A stretch of DNA of 43,633 nt from Verrucomicrobiota bacterium (lineage in GTDB: Bacteria; Verrucomicrobiota; Verrucomicrobiia; Limisphaerales; SXTU01): the NCBI GenBank assembly GCA_016235545.1, contig JACRKB010000162.1:1-43633 (forward strand), written 5' to 3'. The notes under the pieces are model-generated. The model had not been told where the DNA came from. It ran no database searches and saw nothing but the letters and a program-made list of their open reading frames with translations. Both the position numbers and the translations under genes were made by a program. Positions 32,823-43,633 of the stretch are shown here, in pieces (the first letter of the stretch is position 1; every line of letters begins with the position of its first letter).

Positions 32823-34727
32823 ATGAAGATGAGAGCTGTCTTTCAACTGCTGGCGGTGACGACACTGGGCCTGTTGGCTTGCACGGCAACCGCAGCGGAT
32901 GCCCCACCCGCCAGCGCCACCAAGGTCGAGAAGCCCATCGTGTTCCTCGACAAAAGCCCCGTCATCGTCAAATACCAGCTTGGCCGCCTCTCGAACGAGC
33001 AACTCCTCCTCGTGGACCGCGAGACGTCGCACCCCAAGTTCATCCCGCTCTGGGAAACCATCCTCGTGCGGCCCGGCATGGCGGCGAAATTCCGCAGCGA
33101 GGCCGCCGACGCGCTCGCCAAGCTGAACAAATCCGACGCGTCGGCGGAACTGCTCGCCGGCATCCAGCGCGCCCCCGCCGGGCAACCCGCCGTGCTCGCC
33201 GACCTCTCGAAACTCCTCGTCACGCAGAAGCCGGAGGACTTGAGGAAGAGCCAGCCCGGGCTCGAAGCGCTCGCGGGCGGCGATGGCCCCGCTGCCGCGC
33301 GGCAGGCCGCCTTCGCCGCGCTCATCGGCATCCAGCCCGCCGACACGCTGTGGGCCTTCGCGCTGGGCAAGCCCGGCGCGCTGGCGCAACTGCTCGCAGG
33401 CATCCCCCTCGCGCCCGACGCCGCGAAGCGCTCGGCCTTCGCCGCCAAAGTCCTGCCCTTGCTCACTCCCGGCACCGACGCGGCCACGCGCAAGGCCGCC
33501 ATCGCCGCCGCCGCCAAGCTGCCCGGCAGCGAGCCAGCCGCGTTCACCGCGCTGGCCCGGCTCGTCACCACCGGCACCGAAGTCCCCTCAGCCGCGCGCG
33601 CGCTGCTGGCCTTGCCGCGCGGCTCATGGCCCGACGCCGCCCTGCTGAAGCCCCTCGCCGACACCTTGCTCGAACAGGCGAAAAAAATCCCCGTCCCGCA
33701 GCGCACACAGGACGACTTCCTCGACATCCAGCAACTCGGCTTCCAGCTCGCCGCCAAGCTGCCCAAAGAAACCACGCTCCAGACACGCAAATCCTTCTCC
33801 TCCCTCGGCGTCAACGTCCTGCGCCTGGGCACGCTCCACGAGCAGATGTTCTTCGACAAAGTCCAACTCGTCGCCGAGGCCGGCAAACCCGTCGAACTCA
33901 TCTTCCACAACTCCGACGCCATGCAGCACAACTGGGTGCTCACCCAGACCGGCGCCGTGGACGACATCGGCCTCGCCGCCGAGAAACTCCCGCCGCAGCC
34001 CGACAGCCAGGGCCGCCTTTACGTCCCAGCCTCGCCAAAGGTCCTCCAGGCCACGAAGATGTTGAACCCCGACGACACCGTCCGCCTGCGCTTCGACGCG
34101 CCCAAAGAGCCGGGCGACTATCCCTACCTCTGCACCTACCCCGGCCACTGGCAACGCATGCGCGGCATCCTCAAGGTCGTCCCCGACCTCGACGCCTACC
34201 TCGCGCAAGGCCACACCGAACCCGCCGCCCCCGTCATCACCGAGTGGAAACTCGCCGACCTCGCAGCCGACCTGCACCAGCTCGGAGCAGGCCGCAACTT
34301 CGCGAAAGGCAAATCCCTCTTCACCACCGTCGGCTGCATCGCCTGCCACAAAGTCGGAGCCGACGGCGTGTTGTGGGGACCCGAGCTGACAGGCGTCTTT
34401 GCCAAATACAAGGACGACCCGCAGGCCGTCCTCGTCGAAATCCTCGAGCCGTCGAAAAACCTGGAGACCCGCCACAGACCCATCGAGTTCACCCTCGGCG
34501 ATGACGAGCCATTCACCGGCTTCCTCGTGAAGGACGACGGCGAAACCCTCACCATCCAGACCGGCCCCGGCGAGGCGATGATGAAGAAGCTCCCGAAGAA
34601 AGACCTCAAGAGCCGCGCGCAAAGCCTCTCCATCATGCCCCCCGGCCTGCTGAACCTGTTGAACAAGGAACAGATCCTCGACCTCCTCGCCTTCCTCAAA
34701 AGCGGCGGCGACCCAAAGCACCCGTGA
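32823..34727 (+). CDS. Azurin-like copper domain fused to a c-type cytochrome domain, exported
   Basis: 634 residues. The signal peptide MKMRAVFQLLAVTTLGLLAC carries an LLAC lipobox (C20), so a lipoprotein is possible. Residues about 60-320 are helical and Ala/Leu-rich, armadillo/HEAT-like. An azurin/auracyanin-type cupredoxin follows with copper ligands H369 (MQHNWVL), C437, H442 and M446 in CTYPGHWQRM, the exact C-x4-H-x3-M azurin spacing. A single haem c domain has CIACH (C505, C508, H509) and downstream KNLETRHRPIEF, of the type called putative haem-binding domain in Verrucomicrobia and Planctomycetes. It is an electron-transfer protein outside the cytoplasmic membrane; partners are unknown. 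It is divergent from the giant kinase across a heptad-palindrome. Confidence 0.9.
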   Translation: MKMRAVFQLLAVTTLGLLACTATAADAPPASATKVEKPIVFLDKSPVIVKYQLGRLSNEQLLLVDRETSHPKFIPLWETILVRPGMAAKFRSEAADALAKLNKSDASAELLAGIQRAPAGQPAVLADLSKLLVTQKPEDLRKSQPGLEALAGGDGPAAARQAAFAALIGIQPADTLWAFALGKPGALAQLLAGIPLAPDAAKRSAFAAKVLPLLTPGTDAATRKAAIAAAAKLPGSEPAAFTALARLVTTGTEVPSAARALLALPRGSWPDAALLKPLADTLLEQAKKIPVPQRTQDDFLDIQQLGFQLAAKLPKETTLQTRKSFSSLGVNVLRLGTLHEQMFFDKVQLVAEAGKPVELIFHNSDAMQHNWVLTQTGAVDDIGLAAEKLPPQPDSQGRLYVPASPKVLQATKMLNPDDTVRLRFDAPKEPGDYPYLCTYPGHWQRMRGILKVVPDLDAYLAQGHTEPAAPVITEWKLADLAADLHQLGAGRNFAKGKSLFTTVGCIACHKVGADGVLWGPELTGVFAKYKDDPQAVLVEILEPSKNLETRHRPIEFTLGDDEPFTGFLVKDDGETLTIQTGPGEAMMKKLPKKDLKSRAQSLSIMPPGLLNLLNKEQILDLLAFLKSGGDPKHP

Positions 34728-34738
34728 ACGCAGCGGAC

Positions 34739-34855
34739 AGCTATCAGCTATCAGCAGTCAGCTATCAGTGACCGAGAGCCTCTTGCTGACCGCTGACCGC
34801 TGAGCGCGATCCGCTATCCGACTTTGAACTTTGAACTTTGAACCCTGAACTCCTA
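34739..34855. repeat. Heptad-repeat block between the azurin/cytochrome and coiled-coil genes
   Basis: Successive seven-base units change gradually: agctatc and agcagtc units (34739-34773), then cgctgac/cgctgag-type units, then actttga units (to about 34855). The period of seven is kept although the unit sequence changes. Left and middle blocks are partly complementary. Confidence 0.75.
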
Positions 34856-34897
34856 CTCTCCCCCTGTTCCTAAACCCGCTCGCGCCTGACATTTCTT

Positions 34898-36472
34898 ATG
34901 AGTGGCCCCAAATGCGTCGTCGTCATGCCGCTCGCACCGGCCCTCCCCCTCGTCCCCATCCTCCTCGTCGCCGCCGCAGCCACCGTCGGCACCATGGCGC
35001 TGGTCAACCTCACCAGCGCCTACCTCGAACGCCGCAAACTCGAGGCCCGCTTCCGCCGCAACAAGGACGACCTCGCCTCCATCACCGCCCGCCTGCGCTC
35101 TCTCGGCGAGGAATCCGACGCCCTCCAGGAAAACCTCGACGAACTTTCCCGCAAGGCCGACGCCCTCATGCAGCAGGGCCAGTGCGAGCAAGCCGTCGCC
35201 CTGCTCGCCTCCTCCGTCGCCGCAGTGGACCACCAGCGCAGACTGCTCGAAGCCCGCATCGTCCACCGCATCGGCGACCTCCAACGCCGCTTCCTCGCGC
35301 TCTCCACGCGCGGCACGGAGTTCGCCGCCGCACGGCAGCACATCGAGAGCTTCGCCCGCACCGCCACGCCCTCCGACTGGCCGGCGGCGGAACGCGAGCG
35401 CATCGCCGCGCTCTGCCGCGCCGCGCTCGCCCCCATCACCGTGCCCGCCGCACCCGCCGCTGACTTGAGCGAGACTGGCGCGCTCCACCTCTCCGAGGCC
35501 GAGGAGCAGATGGTCTCCGCCGAGCGCGAGCTTGAGAAAGTGCGGCAAACTCTTTCCGCCGAGATCAACCGCACCCAGTCACGCCTCATGGCCGACCGCC
35601 TCGGCATCAACGCCGCGCGCACCACCACCCTCGCCGACTGGCTCGCCGCCCAGCCTCCGGCCACCGCGCCGCCCAGCCCTGCCGAGAGCGGCATCCTCAA
35701 GAAGCTCGACGCGCTGCTCGCGCAGATCGGAGCGTTGCAGGACACGGCCGGCTGGGCGGAACTCATGCGCCGCGCGGACGCCGTGCGCGCCGAGACGGAC
35801 GCCCCACGCCGCCGACGGCTCTACGAAAGCCTCGTCCTCGAAAGCGGCCAGCGCCTCAAGCAGCTCCGCGCCACCCAGGCGTGGCTCGCCGAGGTGGACA
35901 CATTGATCGAGGAGTCGGAACCCTACTCCGGCACCGCCGTGGACACAGTCGCAGCGGGCTTGCGCGACCTCCACCGCGCAGGCCGCCCGGAAGACCTCAC
36001 CCCTTGGCGCGAACGGCTCGCCTCCGCCCAGCAACGCGAACTCGCCCGCCTCGAACACGAGCGCAAGCGCCACGCCATCCTCGAATCCCTCGCCGAGCTG
36101 GGCTACGAGACCAGCGAAGGCATGGAGACCGCCCTCGCCCAGGCCGGCAAGCTCGTCATCCGCAAACCCGGCGACCCCGACTACGCCGTCGAAGTCGTCA
36201 GCGACGCCAGCCTCTCGATGGTGCAGACCACGATGGTCCGCTACACCGACGCGCCGGAGATGACCGAGCAGCAGCGCCGCCGCGATTGCGAGCGCGAGGA
36301 GGAATGGTGCGCCGACCACGCCCGCCTCCGCGACCGGCTCGCGAAGCAGGGTCTCGCGACAAGTTTCAAACTCAAGCTCCCCTCCGGCGAGCACCCGGTG
36401 AAAGTCGTGCGCCAGGACCAGCGCACCGCCACCCGCGCCCCGGCCAAGCGCGCGCTGCAACGCCCGACCTGA
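34898..36472 (+). CDS. Membrane-anchored coiled-coil protein of unknown function, paired with the kinase-RCC1 gene
   Basis: 524 residues; I recognise no family. The N-terminus has one strong hydrophobic segment (LVPILLVAAAATVGTMALVNL), followed by long charged helices. LERRKLEARFRRNKDDLASI and SAEINRTQSRLMADRL look like coiled coil. The C-terminal 120 residues are different: a compact part (LGYETSEGMETALAQ, KPGDPDYAVEVVSD, VQTTMVRYTD) and a basic tail. The long Arg/Glu content and helical pattern suggest a scaffold or filament-like partner. It ends 3 nt before the start of the Ser/Thr kinase, so the two are almost certainly cotranscribed and probably act together, possibly as substrate or adaptor. 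That role is inference from gene order only. Confidence 0.8.
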   Translation: MSGPKCVVVMPLAPALPLVPILLVAAAATVGTMALVNLTSAYLERRKLEARFRRNKDDLASITARLRSLGEESDALQENLDELSRKADALMQQGQCEQAVALLASSVAAVDHQRRLLEARIVHRIGDLQRRFLALSTRGTEFAAARQHIESFARTATPSDWPAAERERIAALCRAALAPITVPAAPAADLSETGALHLSEAEEQMVSAERELEKVRQTLSAEINRTQSRLMADRLGINAARTTTLADWLAAQPPATAPPSPAESGILKKLDALLAQIGALQDTAGWAELMRRADAVRAETDAPRRRRLYESLVLESGQRLKQLRATQAWLAEVDTLIEESEPYSGTAVDTVAAGLRDLHRAGRPEDLTPWRERLASAQQRELARLEHERKRHAILESLAELGYETSEGMETALAQAGKLVIRKPGDPDYAVEVVSDASLSMVQTTMVRYTDAPEMTEQQRRRDCEREEEWCADHARLRDRLAKQGLATSFKLKLPSGEHPVKVVRQDQRTATRAPAKRALQRPT

Positions 36473-36475
36473 GGC

Positions 36476-39814
<3,339 letters not shown>

Positions 39815-39875
39815 GGTGGGACTCCGGCGAACCCCATTTGCCGACGCAGGAGGCGCGGGCGGAGCGAGCATCACA

Positions 39876-40048
39876 TTGAACCCGAACTCCGAAATGGGAT
39901 GGCCATAAAAAACGCAAGGAGACGCAAAGAGTAGAGATTGCGGCCAAGAGTGCGCGCACTGAAACAGTTCCGGGCAACGTGATGAAAGTCCCTGTCTTCT
40001 TTGCGTCTTCTTGAGTTCTTTGCGGCCACCTTCGGAGATCGGGTTCAA
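39876..40048 (-). repeat. Dispersed ~170-bp palindromic element, copy 3 (most complete)
   Basis: 173 bp with complementary ends, ttgaacccgaactccg at the left and gatcgggttcaa at the right. The centre is the reverse complement of the copies at 6.0 and 23.1 kb (for example gatgaaagtccctgtcttct, the reverse of the agacagggactttcatc block). It lies between the convergent kinase-RCC1 and metG genes, in a 343-bp gap (39815-40157) that holds no gene. Confidence 0.88.
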
Positions 40049-40052
40049 CGCA

Positions 40053-40077
40053 GGGGCGCAAGGGCGCAAGGGCGCAG
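40053..40077. repeat. Short tandem repeat gggcgcaa x3
   Basis: Three consecutive 8-bp units (gggcgcaa, last one ending in g), directly after the palindromic element. No coding or regulatory role is visible. Confidence 0.6.
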
Positions 40078-40157
40078 TGCCCTGGCTCGCAACATCCCGA
40101 CGCCCGTGATGCTCGCTGCCCTCGAGTTGGGGTTCGACAGAGTCTCCCCCTACCCTC

Positions 40158-41765
40158 TCACGCTTTCGGCGTGTCGCGGCGGGGGAAGAGGGCGGCGGGT
40201 TCGCCAATGACTTGGCCCGGCGGCAGCCCGCCCCAGGTGGCGAGGGCGAGTTTGTCCGGCGTGCCGGGGAGGTTGAGCTGGGCGTAGATTTTCGCCGAGG
40301 TGCCGGGGATGAAGGGGTGCAGGAGGACGGCCAGCACGCGGCAGCTTTCCACGAGGTTGTAGAGGACTTCGTCGAGGCGCGCGGCTTGCGCGGGGTCCTT
40401 GGCCAGCTTGAAGGGCGCGGTCTGGTCCACGTATTGGTTCGCGCGGGTGACGAGGGTCCAGATGCTGTGGAGGGCTTTCTGGAGTTCGCTGGCGCGGAGG
40501 TGGGAGATGGTGTCGGCGGCGGCCTGCGCGGCGTCGGGCGCAAGCTCATCGTGGCGCGCGGGGACGACGCCATTTCGATAGCGCTTCAACATGGAGAGCG
40601 AGCGGTTGACGAGGTTGCCCAACCCGTTGGCCAGCTCGGCCTGGTAGCGCGCGGCGAACCCGGCGTCGGTCCAGTTGCCGTCGGGGCCGATGTCCAGCTC
40701 GCGCACGACGTAGAAGCGGAAGGCGTCGAGACCCCAGTCATCAATGACGGCGACGGGGTCCACGACGTTGCCGGTGCTCTTGCTCATCTTCGCGCCGTCC
40801 TTCTGCCACCATCCGTGGACGAGGAGCTGCTTCGGGAGCGGCAGGGTCATCGCCTTGAGCATGATGGGCCAATAGACGGCGTGGAATTTGACGATGTCCT
40901 TGCCGATGACGTGGGCGTCGGCGGGCCAGAGGGAAAGCGGGGGATGGGGTCTGGCGTCTGGGGGCTGGGGTGACTGGTCGGACGCGCTCGTCCCCAGACC
41001 CGAGACACCAGACCCTAGACCCACTCCCGGGTCGCCCTGCGCGGCGGGGACGGAGATGTAGTTCACCAGCGCGTCGAACCAGACGTAGGTGACGTAGGCG
41101 GTGTCGAACGGGATGGGGATGCCCCACGTCAGGCGCGCGGCGGGGCGGCTGATGCAGAGGTCTTCGAGCGTGTTGTTCTTGAGGAAGCCGAGGACTTCGT
41201 TGCGCCGGTAGTCGGGCTGGATGAAGGACGGGTTCGCCTCGATGTGGTCAATGAGCCATTGCTGGTGCGCGCCGAGTTTGAAATACCAGTTGGTCTCCGA
41301 GAGCTTCACGACCTCGCCGTAGTGCGGGGGAAAGGTGCCGTCGGGCAGACGCTCCTTCTCGGTGACGAAGGTCTCCTCCTTCGTGGAGTAAAAGCCGTCG
41401 CGCGGGGCCTGGTAGAAATGTCCCTCGGCGTGGAGCTTCGTGAGGATGGCCTGCACGACTTCCTTGTGGCGCGACGACGTGGTGCGGACGAAATCGTCGT
41501 TGGTGAGGCCAAGCTTCGCGGCAAGGGCGGTCCAGCTCACGGCGAGCTCATCGCAGTAGGCCTGAGCGGATTTGCCGTCGGCCTGCGCGGCTTGCTGGAC
41601 CTTCTGCCCGTGCTCGTCGAGGCCGGTGAGGAAGAAAACCTCCTCGCCCAGTGCGCGGCGGCTGCGGGCGATGACGTCGGCGATGATCTTCTCGTAGGCG
41701 TGGCCGAGGTGCGGCTGGCCGTTGACGTAGTCAATCGCGGTCGTGATGTAGAAACGCTTGCTCAT
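40158..41765 (-). CDS. metG: Methionyl-tRNA synthetase with an in-frame repeat insertion
   Basis: Charges initiator and elongator tRNA-Met. Start ATG 41763-41765 (MSKRFYITTAIDYVNGQPHLGHAYEK) gives the normal N-terminus with the HIGH-type motif PHLGH. KMSKSTGNVVDP is the second signature. FLTGLDEHGQK and YVWFDALVNYIS are family motifs. 535 residues, ending without the C-terminal dimerisation domain. Residues about 246-275, between VPAAQGDPG and LWPADAHVIGKD, are extra. They are low-complexity (GLGSGVSGLG then SPQPPDARPHPP) and are encoded by a palindromic heptad repeat at 40940-41028. The insertion is in the connective region, not the active site, so activity is probably kept. A longer open frame to 41840 lacks family similarity. 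Confidence 0.94.
   Translation of the reverse strand: MSKRFYITTAIDYVNGQPHLGHAYEKIIADVIARSRRALGEEVFFLTGLDEHGQKVQQAAQADGKSAQAYCDELAVSWTALAAKLGLTNDDFVRTTSSRHKEVVQAILTKLHAEGHFYQAPRDGFYSTKEETFVTEKERLPDGTFPPHYGEVVKLSETNWYFKLGAHQQWLIDHIEANPSFIQPDYRRNEVLGFLKNNTLEDLCISRPAARLTWGIPIPFDTAYVTYVWFDALVNYISVPAAQGDPGVGLGSGVSGLGTSASDQSPQPPDARPHPPLSLWPADAHVIGKDIVKFHAVYWPIMLKAMTLPLPKQLLVHGWWQKDGAKMSKSTGNVVDPVAVIDDWGLDAFRFYVVRELDIGPDGNWTDAGFAARYQAELANGLGNLVNRSLSMLKRYRNGVVPARHDELAPDAAQAAADTISHLRASELQKALHSIWTLVTRANQYVDQTAPFKLAKDPAQAARLDEVLYNLVESCRVLAVLLHPFIPGTSAKIYAQLNLPGTPDKLALATWGGLPPGQVIGEPAALFPRRDTPKA
40940..41028. repeat. Palindromic heptad-repeat element inserted in frame in metG
   Basis: The left arm (40940-40980) repeats units of the type ggggtct and ggcgtct. 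The right arm (40991-41028) repeats cagaccc and gagacac-type units, the complement of the left. A ten-base centre (gacgcgctcg) separates them. As in hemL, the frame stays open and the flanking enzyme sequence is normal. Confidence 0.82.
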
Positions 41766-41889
41766 CGAGGCGCGGAGTGTGCGGGAGGAACTGGCGGATG
41801 GCAACGGTGCGGCTCCCGTCCTGATCCTGAATGGGCGCATCCCGGTTTCTTGCAGGCGGAATGGTGCGAGCGATACAGTTGGGCTGCTC

Positions 41890-41958
41890 CTCCTGCTCGT
41901 AATCCTGCTCCTGTGCGGGGAAGGGCAGGATGAGCAGGATCAGGATTACGAGCAGGAG
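41890..41958. repeat. Near-perfect 24-bp inverted repeat between metG and the M42 gene
   Basis: Left arm 41890-41913 (ctcctgctcgtaatcctgct, then cctg) and right arm 41935-41958 are complementary except for one base, around a 21-nt centre. It lies in the 285-bp divergent gap. It could be a mobile palindromic element or a long hairpin. No other promoter signal is evident. Confidence 0.8.
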
Positions 41959-42050
41959 CGGAACAGTCACTGCGTTGCTAGAAACTGAGATGCGCCCGCT
42001 GGCTTGACCAAGCTGGACGCACGATTGCGCGCTGCTTAATCTCCACGCTC

Positions 42051-43121
42051 ATGCGTTCTGAATCACTGTCCTTCCTCACCAAGCTGGTCAACACACCCAG
42101 CCCCTCGGGGCACGAGGCGCGAGGGCAGAGGGTCTGGCTCGATTATGTGAAGGAGTTCGCGGACGAGACGTTCTCCGATGCTTACGGCAACTGCGTCGCC
42201 GTGCTCAACAAGGGCGGCGGCCCGCGCCTCATGCTGGCGGCGCACGCGGATGAGATTTCTCTCGTGGTCAACTTCATCGATGACAACGGCTTCATCTGGG
42301 TGCGCAAGCTCGGCGGGGTGGATGCCATCGTGGCCAAGGCGCAGCGCGTGGTCGTCCACTCGCGCAAGGGCCCGGTGCCGGGCGTGATCGGCAACGTCGC
42401 CCCGCATCTCATGAAGCTGGAGAAAGAACGAAAGGTGCCGGAGATCGCGGACCTGTTCATCGACATCGGGGCGGCGAACAAGGCGGACGCTCAGTCGCTC
42501 GTGCGCGTGGGTGACCCGATCACGATGACGAACGAGTTCGAGCACCTGCGCGGGGATTTGGCGGTGGCGCGGGCGTTTGATAATCGCATCGGGACGTTCG
42601 CAGTGGCGGAGGCGTTGCGGCTGCTGCGCCCGCAGAAGAAGCGGCTCAAGGCCGAGATTTGCTTCGTCTCCAACATCATGGAGGAGGTCGGGTTGCTGGG
42701 CGCGAAGCAGATTGCCTACACGCTCAAGCCGGACGTGGCGCTGGTGGTGGACGTGACGCACGCGACAGATTACCCGACGGTGAGCAAGCAACTCCACGGG
42801 GACATCAAGCTCGGCAGCGGGCCGGCGGTGACGCACGGCATCTGCAATCACCCGGCGGTCATCGAGCGGCTGGAGCAGGTGGCGGCGCAGCTCAAAATTC
42901 CGCTGCAACACGAGGCGACGAGCGCGACGAGCGGCACGGACACCGACGCGATTTTCTGGACGCGCGGTGGCATCGCCAGCGGGCTAATCAGCCTGCCGAA
43001 CCGCTACATGCACTCGCCGGTGGAGATGGTGAACCTGCGGGACCTGGAGCAAATCCCCGAACTGATGGCGGGCTTCGCGCTGTCCCTGAAACACGGCGAG
43101 GAGTTCAAGGTGAGGATTTAA
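42051..43121 (+). CDS. M42-family dinuclear metallo-aminopeptidase
   Basis: 356 residues. M42 (FrvX/PepA-like, tetrahedral TET peptidase) signature throughout: NTPSPSGHE start, metal ligands H in LAAHADEIS, D in RAFDNRIGTF, the catalytic and ligand glutamates in IMEEVGLLGA, D in VVDVTHATD and H in RYMHSPVEMV. The family forms large self-compartmentalised particles that trim peptides in the cytoplasm. Some members were called endoglucanase, but the metal ligands fit a peptidase. Start ATG 42051 follows the divergent gap with metG. Length is normal for the family. Confidence 0.92.
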   Translation: MRSESLSFLTKLVNTPSPSGHEARGQRVWLDYVKEFADETFSDAYGNCVAVLNKGGGPRLMLAAHADEISLVVNFIDDNGFIWVRKLGGVDAIVAKAQRVVVHSRKGPVPGVIGNVAPHLMKLEKERKVPEIADLFIDIGAANKADAQSLVRVGDPITMTNEFEHLRGDLAVARAFDNRIGTFAVAEALRLLRPQKKRLKAEICFVSNIMEEVGLLGAKQIAYTLKPDVALVVDVTHATDYPTVSKQLHGDIKLGSGPAVTHGICNHPAVIERLEQVAAQLKIPLQHEATSATSGTDTDAIFWTRGGIASGLISLPNRYMHSPVEMVNLRDLEQIPELMAGFALSLKHGEEFKVRI

Positions 43122-43171
43122 GCGCCAGCAACTCGGTCAACCACGATGCACGCCGCCGAAGAAACTTATAC

Positions 43172-43236
43172 GGAGAGCAAGAGTGAAGGAGGGGAGCGGA
43201 GTCCGTTGAATTCCCTTTCCTGCCTTCCTGCTCTCC
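43172..43236. repeat. Imperfect palindrome between the M42 and MqnE genes
   Basis: Arms ggagagcaagagtgaagg (left) and ccttcctgctctcc (right) pair imperfectly, with a ttgaattcc centre. The purine-rich left and pyrimidine-rich right halves resemble the other palindromic elements of the window. The remaining bases up to 43317 show nothing else. Confidence 0.5.
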
Positions 43237-43317
43237 TTATGAATCCCCTCTTCCTGCGCCCGAGTCCATCCGTGGCTCAAGATTGGCGACAGTAGAATCA
43301 GTGGAATCGCACGAAGC

Positions 43318-43633
43318 ATGAGTTTCGCAATTCAGCACAGCGCGCTCCGCGACCTCTACGACAAGGTAGTCGCCGGAGAGCGCCTTTCCGACGCCGACGC
43401 TCTGCGCCTCTTCGAGAGCAAGGACATCAACGCCCTCGGGGCCATCGCGGATTTCGCGCGGCAGCGCAAGGTCGGCAACCGCGCCAGCTACATCCTCAAC
43501 CGCTACCTCAACTACTCGAACTACTGCATCCTCTCCTGCCAGTTCTGCTCCTTCGCCCGCAAGAAGCGCGACGCGGACGGCTTCGAGCTGACCATCGAGC
43601 AGATGGTGCAGAAGGCCCGCGAGGCGCTCGCGC
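43318..43633 (+). CDS. mqnE: Aminodeoxyfutalosine synthase, N-terminal part (runs off the window)
   Basis: Radical SAM enzyme of the futalosine route to menaquinone. 105 residues are visible from ATG 43318 (MSFAIQHSALRDLYDKVVAG). LSDADALRLFESKDINALG and RASYILNRYLNYSNYCILSC match the MqnE/MqnC/CofH superfamily. The cluster motif is CILSCQFC, that is CxxxCxxC. The segment SFARKKRDADGFELTIEQM favours MqnE over MqnC, but the fragment is short. The futalosine pathway fits an organism with menaquinone-based respiration, in line with the haem and cytochrome genes in the window. Confidence 0.82.
   Translation, partial: MSFAIQHSALRDLYDKVVAGERLSDADALRLFESKDINALGAIADFARQRKVGNRASYILNRYLNYSNYCILSCQFCSFARKKRDADGFELTIEQMVQKAREALA

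Noticed and set aside
26271..34855. CRISPR-like array
   Set aside because: The repeats are seven-base units without spacers of constant length, and no cas gene is present.
42003..42016. Additional Fnr-type box before the M42 gene (cttgaccaagctgg)
   Set aside because: Only one TTGAC half-site; the second half does not match RTCAA.
43137..43319. 60-codon ORF on the minus strand
   Set aside because: Covers a palindromic repeat and has no recognisable motif.

Overview
The window is GC-rich, densely coded on both strands, and most likely comes from a member of the PVC superphylum, probably Verrucomicrobiota. This is inferred from the azurin plus CxxCH cytochrome fusion, the multiheme cytochrome with TPRs, the kinase-RCC1 protein, a futalosine-pathway menaquinone gene and abundant seven-base palindromic repeats. 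No rRNA, tRNA, CRISPR array, transposase or phage gene was found.

Layout. 1-6.0 kb: housekeeping genes on the minus strand (5' part of pyruvate carboxylase, hemL, rapA). 6.3-17 kb: a redox/haem island. It holds a halogenase-like flavoprotein, a HemN-like radical SAM enzyme, a nitronate monooxygenase-like enzyme, three DUF2249 genes (four domains), a haem-copper-oxidase-like membrane protein, a MIP18/DUF59 protein, AhbC-like and AhbD-like radical SAM proteins, and a Crp/Fnr-type regulator. 17-23 kb: exported pectate-lyase-fold protein, GH5 plus beta-propeller protein, octahaem cytochrome with TPRs. 23.3-26.3 kb: pdxH with a tiny coupled ORF, and thrS. 26.3-32.6 kb: one 2,076-residue hybrid histidine kinase that is mostly coiled coil. 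32.8-39.8 kb: azurin/cytochrome c fusion, then a two-gene unit of a coiled-coil membrane protein and a Ser/Thr kinase carrying an FtsK-gamma-like winged helix and an RCC1 propeller. 40-43.6 kb: metG, an M42 aminopeptidase and the start of mqnE.

Two signals run through the window. First, seven copies of a 14-bp Fnr/Dnr-type dyad (TTGAY-N4-RTCAA) lie 34-51 nt before start codons between 8.9 and 24.0 kb. They surround a Crp/Fnr regulator that keeps the E-x-x-S-R recognition residues but lacks the Fe-S cysteines of Fnr. This looks like a local regulon for low oxygen or nitric oxide, joining anaerobic haem synthesis, DUF2249 proteins, a haem-copper-like protein, pdxH and probably an exported polysaccharide operon. 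Its spacing predicts leaderless or nearly leaderless transcripts. Second, palindromic elements built from degenerate seven-base units occur between genes and also in frame inside hemL and metG, where they add about 30 residues each, much like Rickettsia palindromic elements. A separate dispersed palindromic element of about 170 bp has three copies, and thrS has a distinct AT-richer coiled-coil insertion.
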